This document shows, in pieces, positions 1 through 13,900 of a DNA stretch of 64,000 bases. A model generated the notes under the pieces. It did no database searches. It had not been told where the DNA came from and saw nothing but the letters and a program-made list of their open reading frames with translations. The position numbers and the translations under genes were made by a program. Within the stretch, counting starts at the first letter, position 1. Each line of letters begins with the position of its first letter. The stretch is from Oncomelania hupensis (lineage: Eukaryota > Mollusca > Gastropoda > Littorinimorpha > Pomatiopsidae): NCBI GenBank assembly GCA_036898135.1, contig CM072523.1, forward strand, positions 1,521,311 to 1,585,310. The letters are read 5' to 3'.

Positions 1-304
1 GACAAGCCATGTCACTATTTGTAACCTTTTCTGTGACAATCGGGTGTGCACATTTGAGGGGGGATAAGATAGGAGTGTTTTTTAAATTTTTATAAATTGG
101 TAAATAGCAAAGATAATTCTATCAAACTGGGCTGTTGGTTAGTCCATTGTAATATCTTTATGGACCTACACTTTCAAGTCTCTACTACAGTTCTTGTTTG
201 TAAAATATTTTTTTTTAGCAACCTTACAAATTGGCCAATACAGACCGATAAAAGGGGATGCAACCCGCGGCAGTATAGAATGAGTTAACACAAAGTGCAC
301 TGAC

Positions 305-473
305 CAGGGCCTGATCAGTGGGAGACATGTTTCGAGGATCGCTGAACTCCGCTACCAGTTCATCGGCAACTTCGTTGTAGGACGTGACGCCTTTCTTCTG
401 CACTTTCTCGCAAACCTTCATGGAGAAATGACGCAGGCCCTTCCCACCCTTATCTCCCTTCTTTGGCCGCTTC
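305..473 (-). CDS. TFDP1: TFDP exon 6, start of the DP winged-helix domain
   Basis: Acceptor TGTGCAG, donor GTCAGT at 304. It encodes [20 protein letters not shown] and [13 protein letters not shown], the hallmark DP DNA-binding sequence. The exon ends ...SPTDQAL, which departs from the usual DQKNIRRRVYD. The exact donor is therefore less certain than the exon. Confidence 0.93.
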
Positions 474-3400
474 CTGCACAAACACACATTGTTACCATTA
501 TTACTACCATCTCTACCATTAGCATAGTTACCCTTATTACCATTATCATCGTTACCCTTATTACCATTAGCATCGTTACCCTTATTAACATTATTAGCAT
601 CGTTACCATTATTGCCATTATCATTAGCATAATTACATTGTTATCCTTTATTACCATTATCTTTGTAAATTGTTACCCTTATATTCTCATTAGCATCATT
701 ACACTTATTATAATTATTACCATCATTACATCCATCATTACATTGTTACCCTTATTACCATTATCATCATTACCCTTATTACCATTATCATTAGCACTGT
801 TACCCATATAAACATTAACATCGTTACATTGTTACCCTTATTATCATCATCATCATTAGCATCGTTACCTTTATTACCATTATCATTGTTACATTACCCT
901 TATCGTTACAATGTTACCCTTATTACCATTATCATTGTTACCCTTATAACCACTATCATCGTTACATTGTTACCCTTATTACCGTCATCATTAGTATCGT
1001 TATCCTTATTATCATTATCATAGTTACATTGCTACCCTTATTACCATTATCATTAGCGTCATTACATTGTTACCATTATTACCATTATAATCATTACATT
1101 GTTACCCTTATTATCATTCTCATAGTTACAGCTACAACAGGGGTGGATCAAGGGGTAAAATAGGGGTGGGAGAGGGGTGTTCCAAATTTTAGCCAGGGGC
1201 AAAGCCCCCTTACGCTGAAGATAATGTAACTTCATGAGGTGCATTGTAGGATTCTACTAGAAAATAATATAGTTAATCACCATTTCATTTTATTACATCT
1301 CACTCTTTTGGGGGGTGGGGTGGGGGGTGGTAGGGGATGAATGGAGGAGGGAGGTGTCCATAAGCCCTGGACCCTCCACCCTCACCCTCACATCATCGAT
1401 ACCATCATCCTCTTCATCATCAATACCATTCTCATCCTCATCACCAATGCAATACCAATCTCCTTATCATCATTGTTATTATCATCGTCAATAGCATTCT
1501 CCTTCTTATCATCATTATATTATAATAATCATCGTCAATCCCATTCTCCTCATCATCATCATCGTTAATACCAGAGGTGCCTACCTTATGCCCTATGCCT
1601 ACCTTATGCCCTACCCCCGTTGGGGTGCCGGGGGTTTCAGTATAAATAGTATCCCCACTTTCTGGAAATTTAGTGCTTTAAATTCCCACTGTCGCTGTCT
1701 TTCTCATTTGCTCTTTCTCATTCCTGCTCTTTTCTATCAATCTGCTATACTATCGTCTTCTTCGCTAGACCAGTCTCCTACCCTTTTTCTTGAAAACTCT
1801 TACGGGACAAGACTCCTTGTTTGTGTATGAAGTCTGTTGGATCAGCTTGAAAATATTGGACGCTTTCTGCCAGGTGGTCACTAGGGCTTCCTATGATGTT
1901 ATTATTTAGCAATGTAGGCATTTTATATGTATGTGTTTTGTTGATAATTAATAATGATGTTTGTATTCTTTTTTGTTTTTGTAAACAGGGGTTCGATAAG
2001 TTGGGGTGAAGCCTCAGCCGTCCCTTGCGTGGGATGTCTTTATTGTAAAGTGACTGGCTGGTGGAGAGCTTTCGGTTTTACCACTAGGGTTGTTTCAGTA
2101 GATCCTTTATGCGGATCGGGGGTTGTCCGGTCCTGATTTGGCTCGGAAGAGTCCGCTGGACCTAAAGCAATAATCATGTAATGTAATGTAACCTTATGCC
2201 CTATCACATATTTTTAAGCATTTTCAGTCCAAAATATGCTAATACGATTTGTCTGCTAAAAATTCGCCTTTTCGTTCTTATCAACTACGATTTTTAGTTT
2301 TAAAAATTTTTGTAATGCAATCCGAGTCCGATCCAGTATTTCCCTCGCTAACTGTTCTCAGTTTGCATGCGTGAACAAGAAATCTTGTGCGCGACATTGT
2401 CATGTTGGCTTTGTGGCTAGAGGACAGAGGCGTCAAGAAAGTGTGAGCATGAAACGAAACCAAAAAGTTGAAAGATACTGCAAAGAAGCAGGTTAATACC
2501 AAGCAGATATTCAAAAAGGACAATACCCAGTGTTATCCAGGATTTGTTGACTCAAGAAAAAGCCTTTACGACTCGAAAGGATTTTGTAATTTGTCAAAGC
2601 TATAGAAATGACATATGAACCTGCAGGCCACAAGGAGCGCAGGTCGTCATTTTTTTGGCCCCTGGCGTGAAAAAGTTCAAGAGGAAGATGCTCAACAGTA
2701 GATGAAAACGACTACGATCATAGCAAAATTCAACTAATTTTGGCATCGCTTGTTGAGTTGTTTATGGTAGGAAATGAGCAAGTTGATCAAATGACAAACA
2801 AAGAATGTGAAAAGTTAATGTGACAGTGTAGCCTGTAGGATTAAAAGGTGAGCGAGATAGAGCGGTTTAAAACATAATGTGCACAATCAATGTTATCCTG
2901 TTGAATAAATACTTGTTTGTTGTTCTTTAATGCGCGTTGCGTGATATTTAAAATTACACAAAATGCACATTACCCTGTTGAATTAATACTTGTTTACTGT
3001 TCTTTAATGCGCGTTGCGCGATATTTTAAATTACACAAAATACACATTTTCATGCAGTAATACCACACAATGGCCTTGTGGGGGGTGGGGGGGGGGGGGG
3101 GTAGGCATCTCTGTAATAAAATACCATTCTCCTCATCATCATACTAATCGTCAATACTTTTATCATCATTATCAATCATCGTCAATACCATTGTTATCAT
3201 CAGCATCTTCGTCAATACCATTGTTATCATCATCATCATCATCATCAATACCATTGTTATCATTCTCACCATTGTCAATACCATTGTTATCATCATCACC
3301 TTCGTCAATACCATTGTTATCATCATCATCAACATCAACATCATCATCAATACCATTGTTATCATTCTCATCATTGTCAATACCATTGTTATCATCATCA

Positions 3401-6400
3401 TCTTCGTCAATACCATTGTTATCATCATCTTCGTCAATACCATTGTTATCATCATCATCAACATCATCATCAATACCATTGTTATCATTCTCATCATTGT
3501 CAATACCATTGTTATCATCATCATCATCATCATCATCATCAATACCATTGTTATCATCATCATCTTCGTCACAGGCATGAAAGAAATAGCTGTTGAACGA
3601 AAGCGTACATCTGTTGTTTTTTTTTAATGGTGTGCGTGGGCGTTCAATTTGTAAATACTTTGTATATGCTGCCAATGTAATTGCCATAAGCGAGAAAAGT
3701 CCTTAGTCATTGTTTATAGGGTCCAGCGGACAATAAAGTCATATTGTATTGTACTGCATTGTATTGTGTACTGTAATGTACATACCCATCAGAGAAGTCG
3801 GGGTCAAAGTTGATGTCGGCGCCTCTCTTGCGACCAGACCACGGTGATGTATCCACAGAAACCATGTGTCTGGGGGTGGGTGATGCTAACACCTGCGTAC
3901 AAAAATCAACATATTAATAATGTTACGTTGAAACGCGAATGGTAGTACGTCGGAAGCGCGCACGATAGATCTAATCGTTTCGTTTTGCAAAGTATTCAAT
4001 AATGGAGTTTATTTACCTTTGATTTGAGTTTGCATTGTTGTTAGGAGAGGCTTTGTATAACGTTGATAATTTTCGTTAGTCGATATTGTTGTAGAATTCT
4101 CTGGATCCCCTTGTTTACTATCGAAGTTTCTTGATGGACGTAGATAATGGCGAATATTCTGGGACGGGAAATAATTATGTATGACGTAAGACAGTAATGA
4201 CGAAGTTAGAAGCGATTGGTTAAATTGCGTCAAACGAGATTGATCCAGGTTATTCGGGAGTATCAAGAGACTATTTAAGTGCCGCGCTGTTTCAAAAATA
4301 GGATAGTGAAGTTATTGTTGTTGATAGTAAGTTGGAAGGTAAACTTGAGAGTGGAAAGGCGATTGAGCGATTGTATGCAGTTGTTGATGTATGCTGAATA
4401 AAAGTGGAAAACTTCATACGTCGACTTTGTGACTTGTATGCTGCTTGAGCAGGCTGCGTGAATAAACGAATCTGAGTTACACCGTATCAGGAATTCAGCA
4501 TTGGGGCTGAATCGGATACTGATAAAGAAAAACACCAACATCAAACCGAGTGTAACAAATAATAACAACAACAACAATAATAATAACACTGGACTAGGGA
4601 CCCAGAAAACGTTCCCCAGATGACTTTAGCACCTCATATTGCTTTAATCACGATGACCTGCTCGCGGTTGCAACGAGGCGGAAGCTCCAATGGTGTGGCC
4701 GCGTCAACAGATCATCGGGCCTTGCAGAGACCATTCTGCAGGGCACAGTGCAAGGAGGTAGAAGAAGAGGGAGACCGAAAGGGAGGTGGGAGGACAACAT
4801 TCGAGAATGGACTGGTTTGACACTGAGCGAAGCCATCAGGGTTGCTGAGGACAGAGAAAGATGGAGTATGCTGGTTAAACGATCATCTGTGTTGCCCCTA
4901 CGACCTCCGGGTTACGGGATAGGATAGGATAGTTTTAATACTTTGTTGTGTAACTATTTAATCCTTTAAACGCCAATGCCTGGGCCTCTAGGGAGTGCCA
5001 GGAGACCACTCTATGGGAGAAAGAACACAAATTCTAGTCATTAATAGCCCAGGTCTCTCCAACAGGTCATTGGCCGCAGAAATGGCACTTCAGCGTTCGG
5101 CCCTACACAGGCTGTAGTGAATAGTGTGTGTAAGTGCAGGAACGCTGTCATTTTATTAACAGTTCCATACAGCAGGCACTGGGAATGTCTGCAGTTCCAT
5201 ACAGCAGGCACTGGGAATGTCTGCAGTTCCATACAGCAGGCACTGGGAATGTCTACAGTCCCATACTGCAGGCACTGGGAATGTCTACAGTTCCATACAG
5301 CAGGCACTGGGAATGTCTGCAGTTCCATACATCAGGCACTGGGAATGTCTACAGTTCCATACATCAGGCACTGGGAATGTCTACAGTTCCATACATCAGG
5401 CACTGGGAATGTCTGCGGTTCCATACATCAGGCACTGGGAATGTCTGCGGTTCCATACATCAGGCACTGGGAATGTCTGCGGTTGCAGGCAGCTGTCAGT
5501 GAAAGAGTGAATGACTTTATGAGGCATATGTGATAGAGATCATGAAAGTGTGGTGACGGAATGCTGTAATGAGCACTGATTGCATTCAGTAAAGAGATGT
5601 ACAAGGGGTGTGTATAGGGTGTGTAACAAAATATCAATAAATCTCTGACAATAATGTTTTACTAGATGTACAAGGGGTGTGTATAGGGTGTGTAACAAAA
5701 TATCAATAAATCTCTGACAATAATGTTTTACTAGGTGTACAAGGGGTGTGTATAAGGTGTGTAACAAAATATCAATAAATCTCTGACAATAATGTTTTAC
5801 TAGGTGAACAAGGGGTGTGTATAAGGTGTGTAACAAAATATCAATAAATCTCTGACAATAATCAGGGGTGGGAATTGCTGAAGTGAAAAATAAAGGAAAC
5901 TAGGGGGGTCCGGGGGCATGCCCCCCCGGAAAATTTTCAAAATCAAGAACAAAATCTGTGCAATCTGGCGTATTCTGATTGCAAAATGTAAGTAGTTTTG
6001 AAGTATGAAAAACATTCTTTTTTGTCTTTTTTTCTTGTGCTTTTTGTTTGAATGACCAAAGAATATAATGCTGTGGTGTAGTTCTGATAAACAATGTACA
6101 ACTAACAGACACGTTGCATAAAGAAAATAACATAAATTCAAAAAGGAATTTTGTATATGGCTCTGTCTACAAAGTTGGTTCACTTTTTGTGACATGGGTG
6201 CCCAAAAATAAAAGTTGTCAAATACATACATTTTGTGGTTTATTTGAAAGATATGTATGTGTGTGATCATGCCATGCAGGTTAGAAGATAAGTTTTGACC
6301 TTATATGCATGTAGTCAGACCTTTAGTGTACACACTCAACGAAATGTCCAATGTAACACGGAAACCAAATAGTACTTAAAAACCAACAATATATATATAT

Positions 6401-7888
6401 TAAGTTGGCAAAGAATCTTTATTTATAAAGAGATTTGCTATCAAATAGATATAAGATTAAAAAGAAATGTTTACATTAGTAAAGAAGTTTATCTATTGAT
6501 ACATTATGAAGTCAATCAATTTTCTACAAATTTTAATCGTTAAAAGTTCTTTTATACTTAAAATAAAGCAACCTGAAACAGCTACTGCACATACAAATTG
6601 TGTATAATATTATAACATAATCACAAAATAAAAGTGAGATCTTACAGGTCTCTATTAAAAAAAATCTGGTTCTTATTTTAAAAAATAATGTCAAATGTAA
6701 CACGGAAACCAAATTAAGCTTGACGATAAATAATATTCGGCTAAATAATATTTATCAAACTTAGCGTATCCAAATCAAGTCAAATAATAAATTTAAATAA
6801 GTTTACTTGTCACTGCTGTTTCAAAGAGCATTTTTATTTATTCATTAACAAATTTTGAACGGATCTCATCATCCATCGGAACAAGAAACGGCAAAAAAAT
6901 AATGGTTTCTTGGCTTCTAATTACGTTAGACTAGCCGGAGATCTATTTTCATTAAAATAGGCACCACAGTCGAATTAAACTTATCCTAACAACTAAATAA
7001 ACATAAAATATTATATAAACATGAAGAATCTTACCGTAAAGAGTCAGTTTTCTTGGTGACACTGCGTGCGTTTTCGAACGTAACAACTACGTGATACTCG
7101 GAAACCACACACAATGAAAAAGATTCCCCGCATAAAATGAAACCATGCGAGAAGGGACGAGTGTATATATCAATCCGCTAATGAGGCCTACTTTACGTCA
7201 TTAAAATAGTTCTACTAGGTATGCTTTGAAATAAGCAAAATAAATTTGTGTGTAGTCGAACGTAACACGAAAATCTGGAAACGATGTCAACCGATGCTTT
7301 TCAGACCATCAAAGCTTTTACATGACGACTAAATTGTTATTTGTAAACATTGGAATTCATTCATAACATACCACCAAGAAAGACAACTCTAAAAAAAACA
7401 TGTATTCTTGCGCTTAAGACAAAGATCAATTTTTGAAAACATTCTGCCTGTTTCGGAAACCATGCGTTACGTTCGACATCCAAATTTACTCCGGCTATAA
7501 TACACAAAATACAAAACAAATTGTTTTTGTAAGTATTGTGCATGTTTAAACTATTACTAATGAGTTAGATTATAATAATTTTACGTGTTCTATGACATCT
7601 TTATTTATGTAAACACTTAAAAGAAAACCCGGTCATTCTCATGTCACAAAATTAGGTCAAATTTTAGGCCACTTTCAGACATTTACAAAGCAAATACAAA
7701 GGTTCTATAGATATTTTCGTCTTGAAATTATTAATACTATCTCTCCGATCATTTTTAAATAAGATAATAGCAAAAGGAAAGGCAAATAAGCAGCTTGTTG
7801 TGATAAATATTATCTAGAAAAGCAGCACCCCTCGCGGTGCTCAGCTTTGTAGACAGACCCATATAACTGTATACATGTACAGTGATTA

Positions 7889-7931
<43 letters not shown>

Positions 7932-10900
7932 GACAGAGCTGTACACACACACACACACACACACAATTTGTACATAGTAGCTGAACATGTAAACAGCTGT
8001 ATATTCAACATCTGAATATCAGCTGTCAAAACTAAACATAGCTCCAACATCAATATGGCAAGCCTGGCTTCTTCAGCTTGCGAATAAATAGGCTGAGCCG
8101 ATCATCATTAACTTCGTACTCCAACCAATCCCACCTCCATTTGTTTTTGACGCCAAAACCTTCTTGAAAAGTTTCACCACGCTGTACAATCATAGCCTTT
8201 AAAGACATGATGGCGGTGATTAAGTACAACGACCCCGACTTCTCACTTCCGGTGAGACTTCTGTTGCGCTATGTCTAAACACCGCAATAGTGTAAAAAAA
8301 ATTGCGGACAATTCCCACCCCTGAATAATGTTTTACTAGGTGAACAAGGGGTGTGTATAGGGTGTGTAAAATAATATCAATAAAGCTCTGACAATGTATT
8401 TGGATGTAAGCGTTAATTTACAAGCGTTGTCGTTCATTTTGCACAAATGGCTGTTAAAAAGATTCTGTAATGGTAATAAAGATTTACTGAACTGAATGGA
8501 ACTGAACTGAATGGAACTGAACTTGTACTTGGCGATCAGGTAATAAATGCTTCTAGAACCCTTGCAGGAGCAACACGTCAACAAGAACAACACACCTCAC
8601 TCCTATTTCACTATCTACCTGACCATTACAACAATCACATCCAATCAAATGTCCATTTGTATGGCGTTCAACTCCTATTTCACTATCTACCTGACCATTA
8701 CAACAATCACATCCAATCAAATGTCCATTTGTATGGCGTTCAACTCCTATTTCACTATCTACCTGACCATTTCAACAATCCAATCCTATCAAATGTCCAT
8801 TTGTATGGCGTTCAACTCCTATTTCACTATCTACCTGACCATTACAACAATCCAATCCTATCAAATGTCCATTTGTATGGCGTTCAACTCCTATTTCACT
8901 ATCTACCTGACCATTGCAACAATCCAATCCTATCAAATGTCCATTTGTATGGCGTTCAACTCCTATTTCACTATCTACCTGACCATTTCAACAATCCAAT
9001 CCTATCAAATGTCCATTTGTATGGCGTTCAACTCCTATTTCACTATCTACCTGACCATTACAACAATCCAATCCTATCAAATGTCCATTTGTATGGCGTT
9101 CAACTCCTATTTCACTATCTACCTGACCATTTCAACAATCCAATCCTATCAAATGTCCATTTGTATGGCGTTCAACTCCTATTTCACTATCTACCTGACC
9201 ATTACAACAATCCAATCCTATCAAATGTCCATTTGTATGGCGTTCAACTCCTATTTCACTATCTACCTGACCATTTCAACAATCCAATCAAATGTCCATT
9301 TGTATGGCGTTCAACTCCTATTTCACTATCTACCTGACCATTTCAACAATCCAATCAAATGTCCATTTGTATGGCGTTCAACTCCTATTTCACTATCTAC
9401 CTGACCATTACAACAATCTAATCCAACGTCCATTTGTATGGCGTTCAACTCCTATTTCACTATCTACCTGACCATTACAACAATCTAATCCAACGTCCAT
9501 TTGTATGGCGTTCAACTCCTATTTCACTATCTACCTGACCATTACAACAATCCAATCCAACGTCCATTTGTACAGCGCCCATCTCCATGTCATAGACACA
9601 TGCTCGGGGTGTAGGGAAAAATGTGCCAGTTACTGAGGTGAAAATAGGTCTTGAGCTTCCGCCGAAAAGAATGCACATTTGTTGAAGATTTAATAGACAG
9701 TAAGTGCTGCTTTCCGGAATGATCTGGCCCTCAGATCGCTTCTTCTCAGTGCTCTCTCTCTTTTACCAGGCACTACAAGCCTTGATGTTGATGATGAGCA
9801 GAGAGTGCGAGAAGGAGCATCAATGATAATCAAGATATTCCGGAGCTCAATGATGGAATGACTGAAAGAAAATGTATTAAACTCATGAATTATTATATCA
9901 ACACATCTTGTCTTATACTCACATGTTGTGTAGCTTTGGGCAGGATTTGGGGTTGTTCCACTTTGAACGGGGACATCTTGCTTGGACTGTTCTGCAATGG
10001 CACAGCCACATACTGAACCGTAGTCTCTGAAACACATACCACATCATCAACGATTCAACGAAGTTTATTGGCCAAATTGACATAAAACATGCACATGGAA
10101 TATGTTGCTATGTGGCAGTAACATTCATAAAACATACATGCAAACACACGTTTACCAGCTAATAAAATACTGATCAAGCGTGCACGCATACACACGCAAA
10201 CAACAAATAGTAAAAATAAACAAGTAGGTGCCAGTGGATTACGACGTGACGTCAGTTACCGCATTATAAATTTAACATTATAAGAAATTTAAAGTGAGAG
10301 CAGTCTCTGGAAAAAAAGAATATCTAAAACGGTTTGTTCTGGTTTTGAGGGCTCTGAAGCGCCTGCTTCAATGGTGAAGCACTTCAAATATCAATGAACA
10401 AACTAGTCAGAAACTGACTCAGTGACTGACGATATCCGTTAATTTTATTTAAATAAATTTGGGGGAGGGAGGTAGAGTGGGAGGAGGGGGGGGGGGGGAG
10501 AGGGAAGAAAGTTCTGGATTGTAGATAATCTTAGTTCTGCGGAAAAGAAACATTTTGTCCGCTTTGCTTTCCCAGCACAAGCACAAATGCCACAAAGGAG
10601 CACAATACAGAACAACATCAACATCAAGTACTTACGTGTTTTGGATGTGGAGGCTTCTTTGTAGCTTTTCAGATCACCATTGGCATCAATGATTCCAACC
10701 TGGAACAAAAAGACATTGAGCTGTATGAAATTAACAGCATAAGCACACAATATCTACACATTATCTGCTATTGCTGCTTTAAAAAAAGGGGGCTAAGTTA
10801 GTCCTCAACACACTGTTATTATTTTGATTATACAAAGTATGTTTTAGCAGGTGAAATCTGTGTGTTCCTAGGACTTTCTGGGCTGCAAACTGTGTTTTTG

Positions 10901-13900
10901 ACTCTCACTTAGGACTACAGGACTGGCGGCAGGGATAGCTCAGTCGTCAGAGCGCACGACTTGTGTACGTGCGTTTCAAACGACGTGGGTTCGAATCCTG
11001 ACTTCAGCAAACTATTTTGTGATTGCTGGATAGTAGTGGCCAGCGCTTTGAGAAGCTCTCTGAGCTTGTAAGTGCGCTATATAAAACTAATTTCTTTCTT
11101 ACAATCTGTTTTCCCAAGACTCACACTCTGGACTACAATTCATGTTCCAAAGACTCTCATTCTGGACTACAATATGTGTGTTCCTAGGACTCTAAGGTAT
11201 CATAGCTGTGTTCCTACGACTCTCCAGGCTAAAATATGTGTTCCTAAGACTCTCACTCAGGGCTACAATCTGTGTTGCTAAGACTCTCTGGGTTCATATC
11301 TGTGTTTCAAGGGCTCTCCTGGTACAAACTGCGAGTTACAAAGACTCTAATACTAAGGGCTACAATCTGTGTGTTCCAAGGACTTTCCAGGCTACCACAT
11401 GTGTTCCTAGGACTTACAGACTACCATCTGTGCTCCTGGAACTTTCAGGGCTACCCCAGTGTTCCAATGGCTTTCTGATTGTTCTTTTCCCAGTGGGGCA
11501 ACACTCACTATGATTTGAAAAGCTTGTGCAATGCTGAAATGAGCGATCATGGGCCCCTTTAAATCTAGGCAAAAGTAAGCCTGTTGTCCAGTTCAAAATT
11601 CCATGTTGTCTCAACTGACCACTCCAAGCTTTTGGAAAGTGTAACCGGCTTCTTTCAAATGAAAACTCTGCCAATATTAGCCCTACCCATAATTGCCTCA
11701 CTGTCATTGTAGACTTAACTGTAACGCTGTCTGTCCATGATGCCTTAGTGTTGGGGTGCTTTGGTAGTGTGGCCCAAAACTGGTCTGTGATATTCTATTT
11801 TCTCTTCTTAACTCGCAAAGAAGAGATTTTGAAAAAGTGAAAAAGGCAGGGTTTGGGGGCTGTTGAGGTCCCTGGTGATGTTCAGCATTTACAAAGCAAA
11901 GAAAATGGAAATCTGGTGATTTCAGCATAAGACTCTAGTGGCAAAGAACATCTACCACAAACTATATAATTATCGTTTACACCTTAGCATTTTCTCAATG
12001 GATTTACATTGATCTCAAAAAGGACCCGGGAGCAATCAAAATCCTCTTTACAGCAGATTAATCTTTTCTCTGAACTCTCTCTGCATGGATGTGAGTGTGG
12101 AGTATTTGTTTGGCTCAGTCACACAAAGACTCATCCCTACGACAGCACAGCAACCGACGCAGTTTAGTGCTAGTTACAAAACATCTTGTCTTTAATAATG
12201 GCAACGTACCTCTTTAGCATAGGCGTCCAGGCCATTCTCCTTGTAGAATCGCGCTATGTCGTCACTCAGACCCACACTGGCTGAAGCCACCTTGCTGGGC
12301 GTGTTGGGGGCGCTCATCCTCAGCGGGCTGCCCTGGGCAATAGCGGCACTGCCCGTGACTGAAACAGTTATATCAGTCAGTGTCATAAAATAAATTATGT
12401 TGATGGAAACACGGACATCATTTATTCATGTTATAAATCATCTACAACGATGAACACAAAGCATGGAGATGAGGTGCTACAGAAGAATTCTGGGTATTTC
12501 CTATACCCTGCACATCACCACCAACGAAGTCCGACAAACCATCAAACAAGCCATTGGACAACACGATGACATGCTCACAGTGGTGAAGAAACAGAAACTC
12601 CGATGGTATGGCCATGTCCCCAGAGCATCAGGCCTTGCAAAAACCATCCTGCAAGGCATGGTGCACGTAGGCAGAAGAAGAGAGAAACAGAAAAAGAGGT
12701 GGGAGACAATATTTGAGAATGGACTGGTTTGACACTGAACGAAGCCATGAGGGTTGCTGAGAACAGAGAAAGATGGCGTACGCTGGTGAAACGATCATCT
12801 GTGGTGCCCCAACGACCTTTGAGTTACGGGATAGGATAGGATAGGATATAAATCATGCTGATGGAAGTACTGACATCATTCATCCATAATTGATGTAAAA
12901 AAAAAAAAAACATTGTCAAAAATTCATGTTGATAGAAACATTTACATTATTTGTTAATGTTGTTATAATCATTCAGATTGAAACAAATTATATATAAATT
13001 CACATGATGATAATGTATTAAATCTTCAAACACAAACAGTTCTATCCTGAAGGTCGCAAAACTCTAATAATAATAAGAGTATTTATATAGTGCGTTTTCC
13101 TAATGACAGATCAGTTCTCACTAGAGGACAAGATAAAGCACAGAAAAAAGGAGATCAAATGCAGTGCTCAGACTTTACATGTTTTCTATCCTAACCCTGA
13201 GGCACACTTTACAACTCGGTGATGAAAAAACTCTAGGCTTTGTTGTTTCTGCATGTTAGAAAACGCACACAGCAACAGCAGCAGCCGCGAGGCATCACAA
13301 AGTAACTTGATTACATGTTTCAAAACAACCATAGCCCTACTGAGTGTCATATTCATGATACGGAGAATGGTGCGTAACATATCAAACCAGGGCAACTTTT
13401 CCCAGGTTACACCTGTCCAAATGAATAGTATGCTCTTTCCTGTCTTAAGCCTAAACAAAGTGGCACTACCAGTACCAACACATATTCTATTTCTAGTTTG
13501 TAATCTACTGTGATGAAATTTGATCTACTGCGTTGTGCAATATTATATAACCAGCAAAATCAAATAGTTGAAATAGGCTCTAAAATAATGAGTGGTTGTG
13601 AATCTTTGGCCAGCTGTTAATTCCCATTCAAGGAGGGAGCCAGCAAACAGGCTTTACAAATACAAATACTTTATTATCTCAACAGAGAAATCCATTTCTT
13701 AAGTCTCAAAATTAGTGTAGATCCAAATGTTCACATCTAAAATGGTTGAGTCAGGTCCTTTCACAACATCACAATATTTTATTCCGTTTTGACGCCATCA
13801 CTTGGAGGAAGTTGGCATAAACTGCTGATGTCACAGACAGAAAGTAGTCTGGAATCACTTTAACAAAGAAATTCATTTGCTACTAAAAAAAAAAAAAAAG

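Noticed and set aside
3014..3687. Long ORFs on both strands (Ser/Leu/Pro-rich and Asp/Asn-rich proteins)
   Set aside because: They are translations of a CAT/CAATACCATTGTT minisatellite whose units are multiples of three; no coding signature.
5159..5484. CRISPR-like array
   Set aside because: Contiguous 32-bp tandem units without unique spacers, in a eukaryotic intron.
8590..9570. CRISPR-like or secreted repeat protein
   Set aside because: Units abut with no spacers, and ORFs exist in two frames at once, which fits a satellite.
10929..11005. Functional tRNA gene
   Set aside because: A and B boxes exist but acceptor and anticodon stems do not pair, and a SINE body follows.
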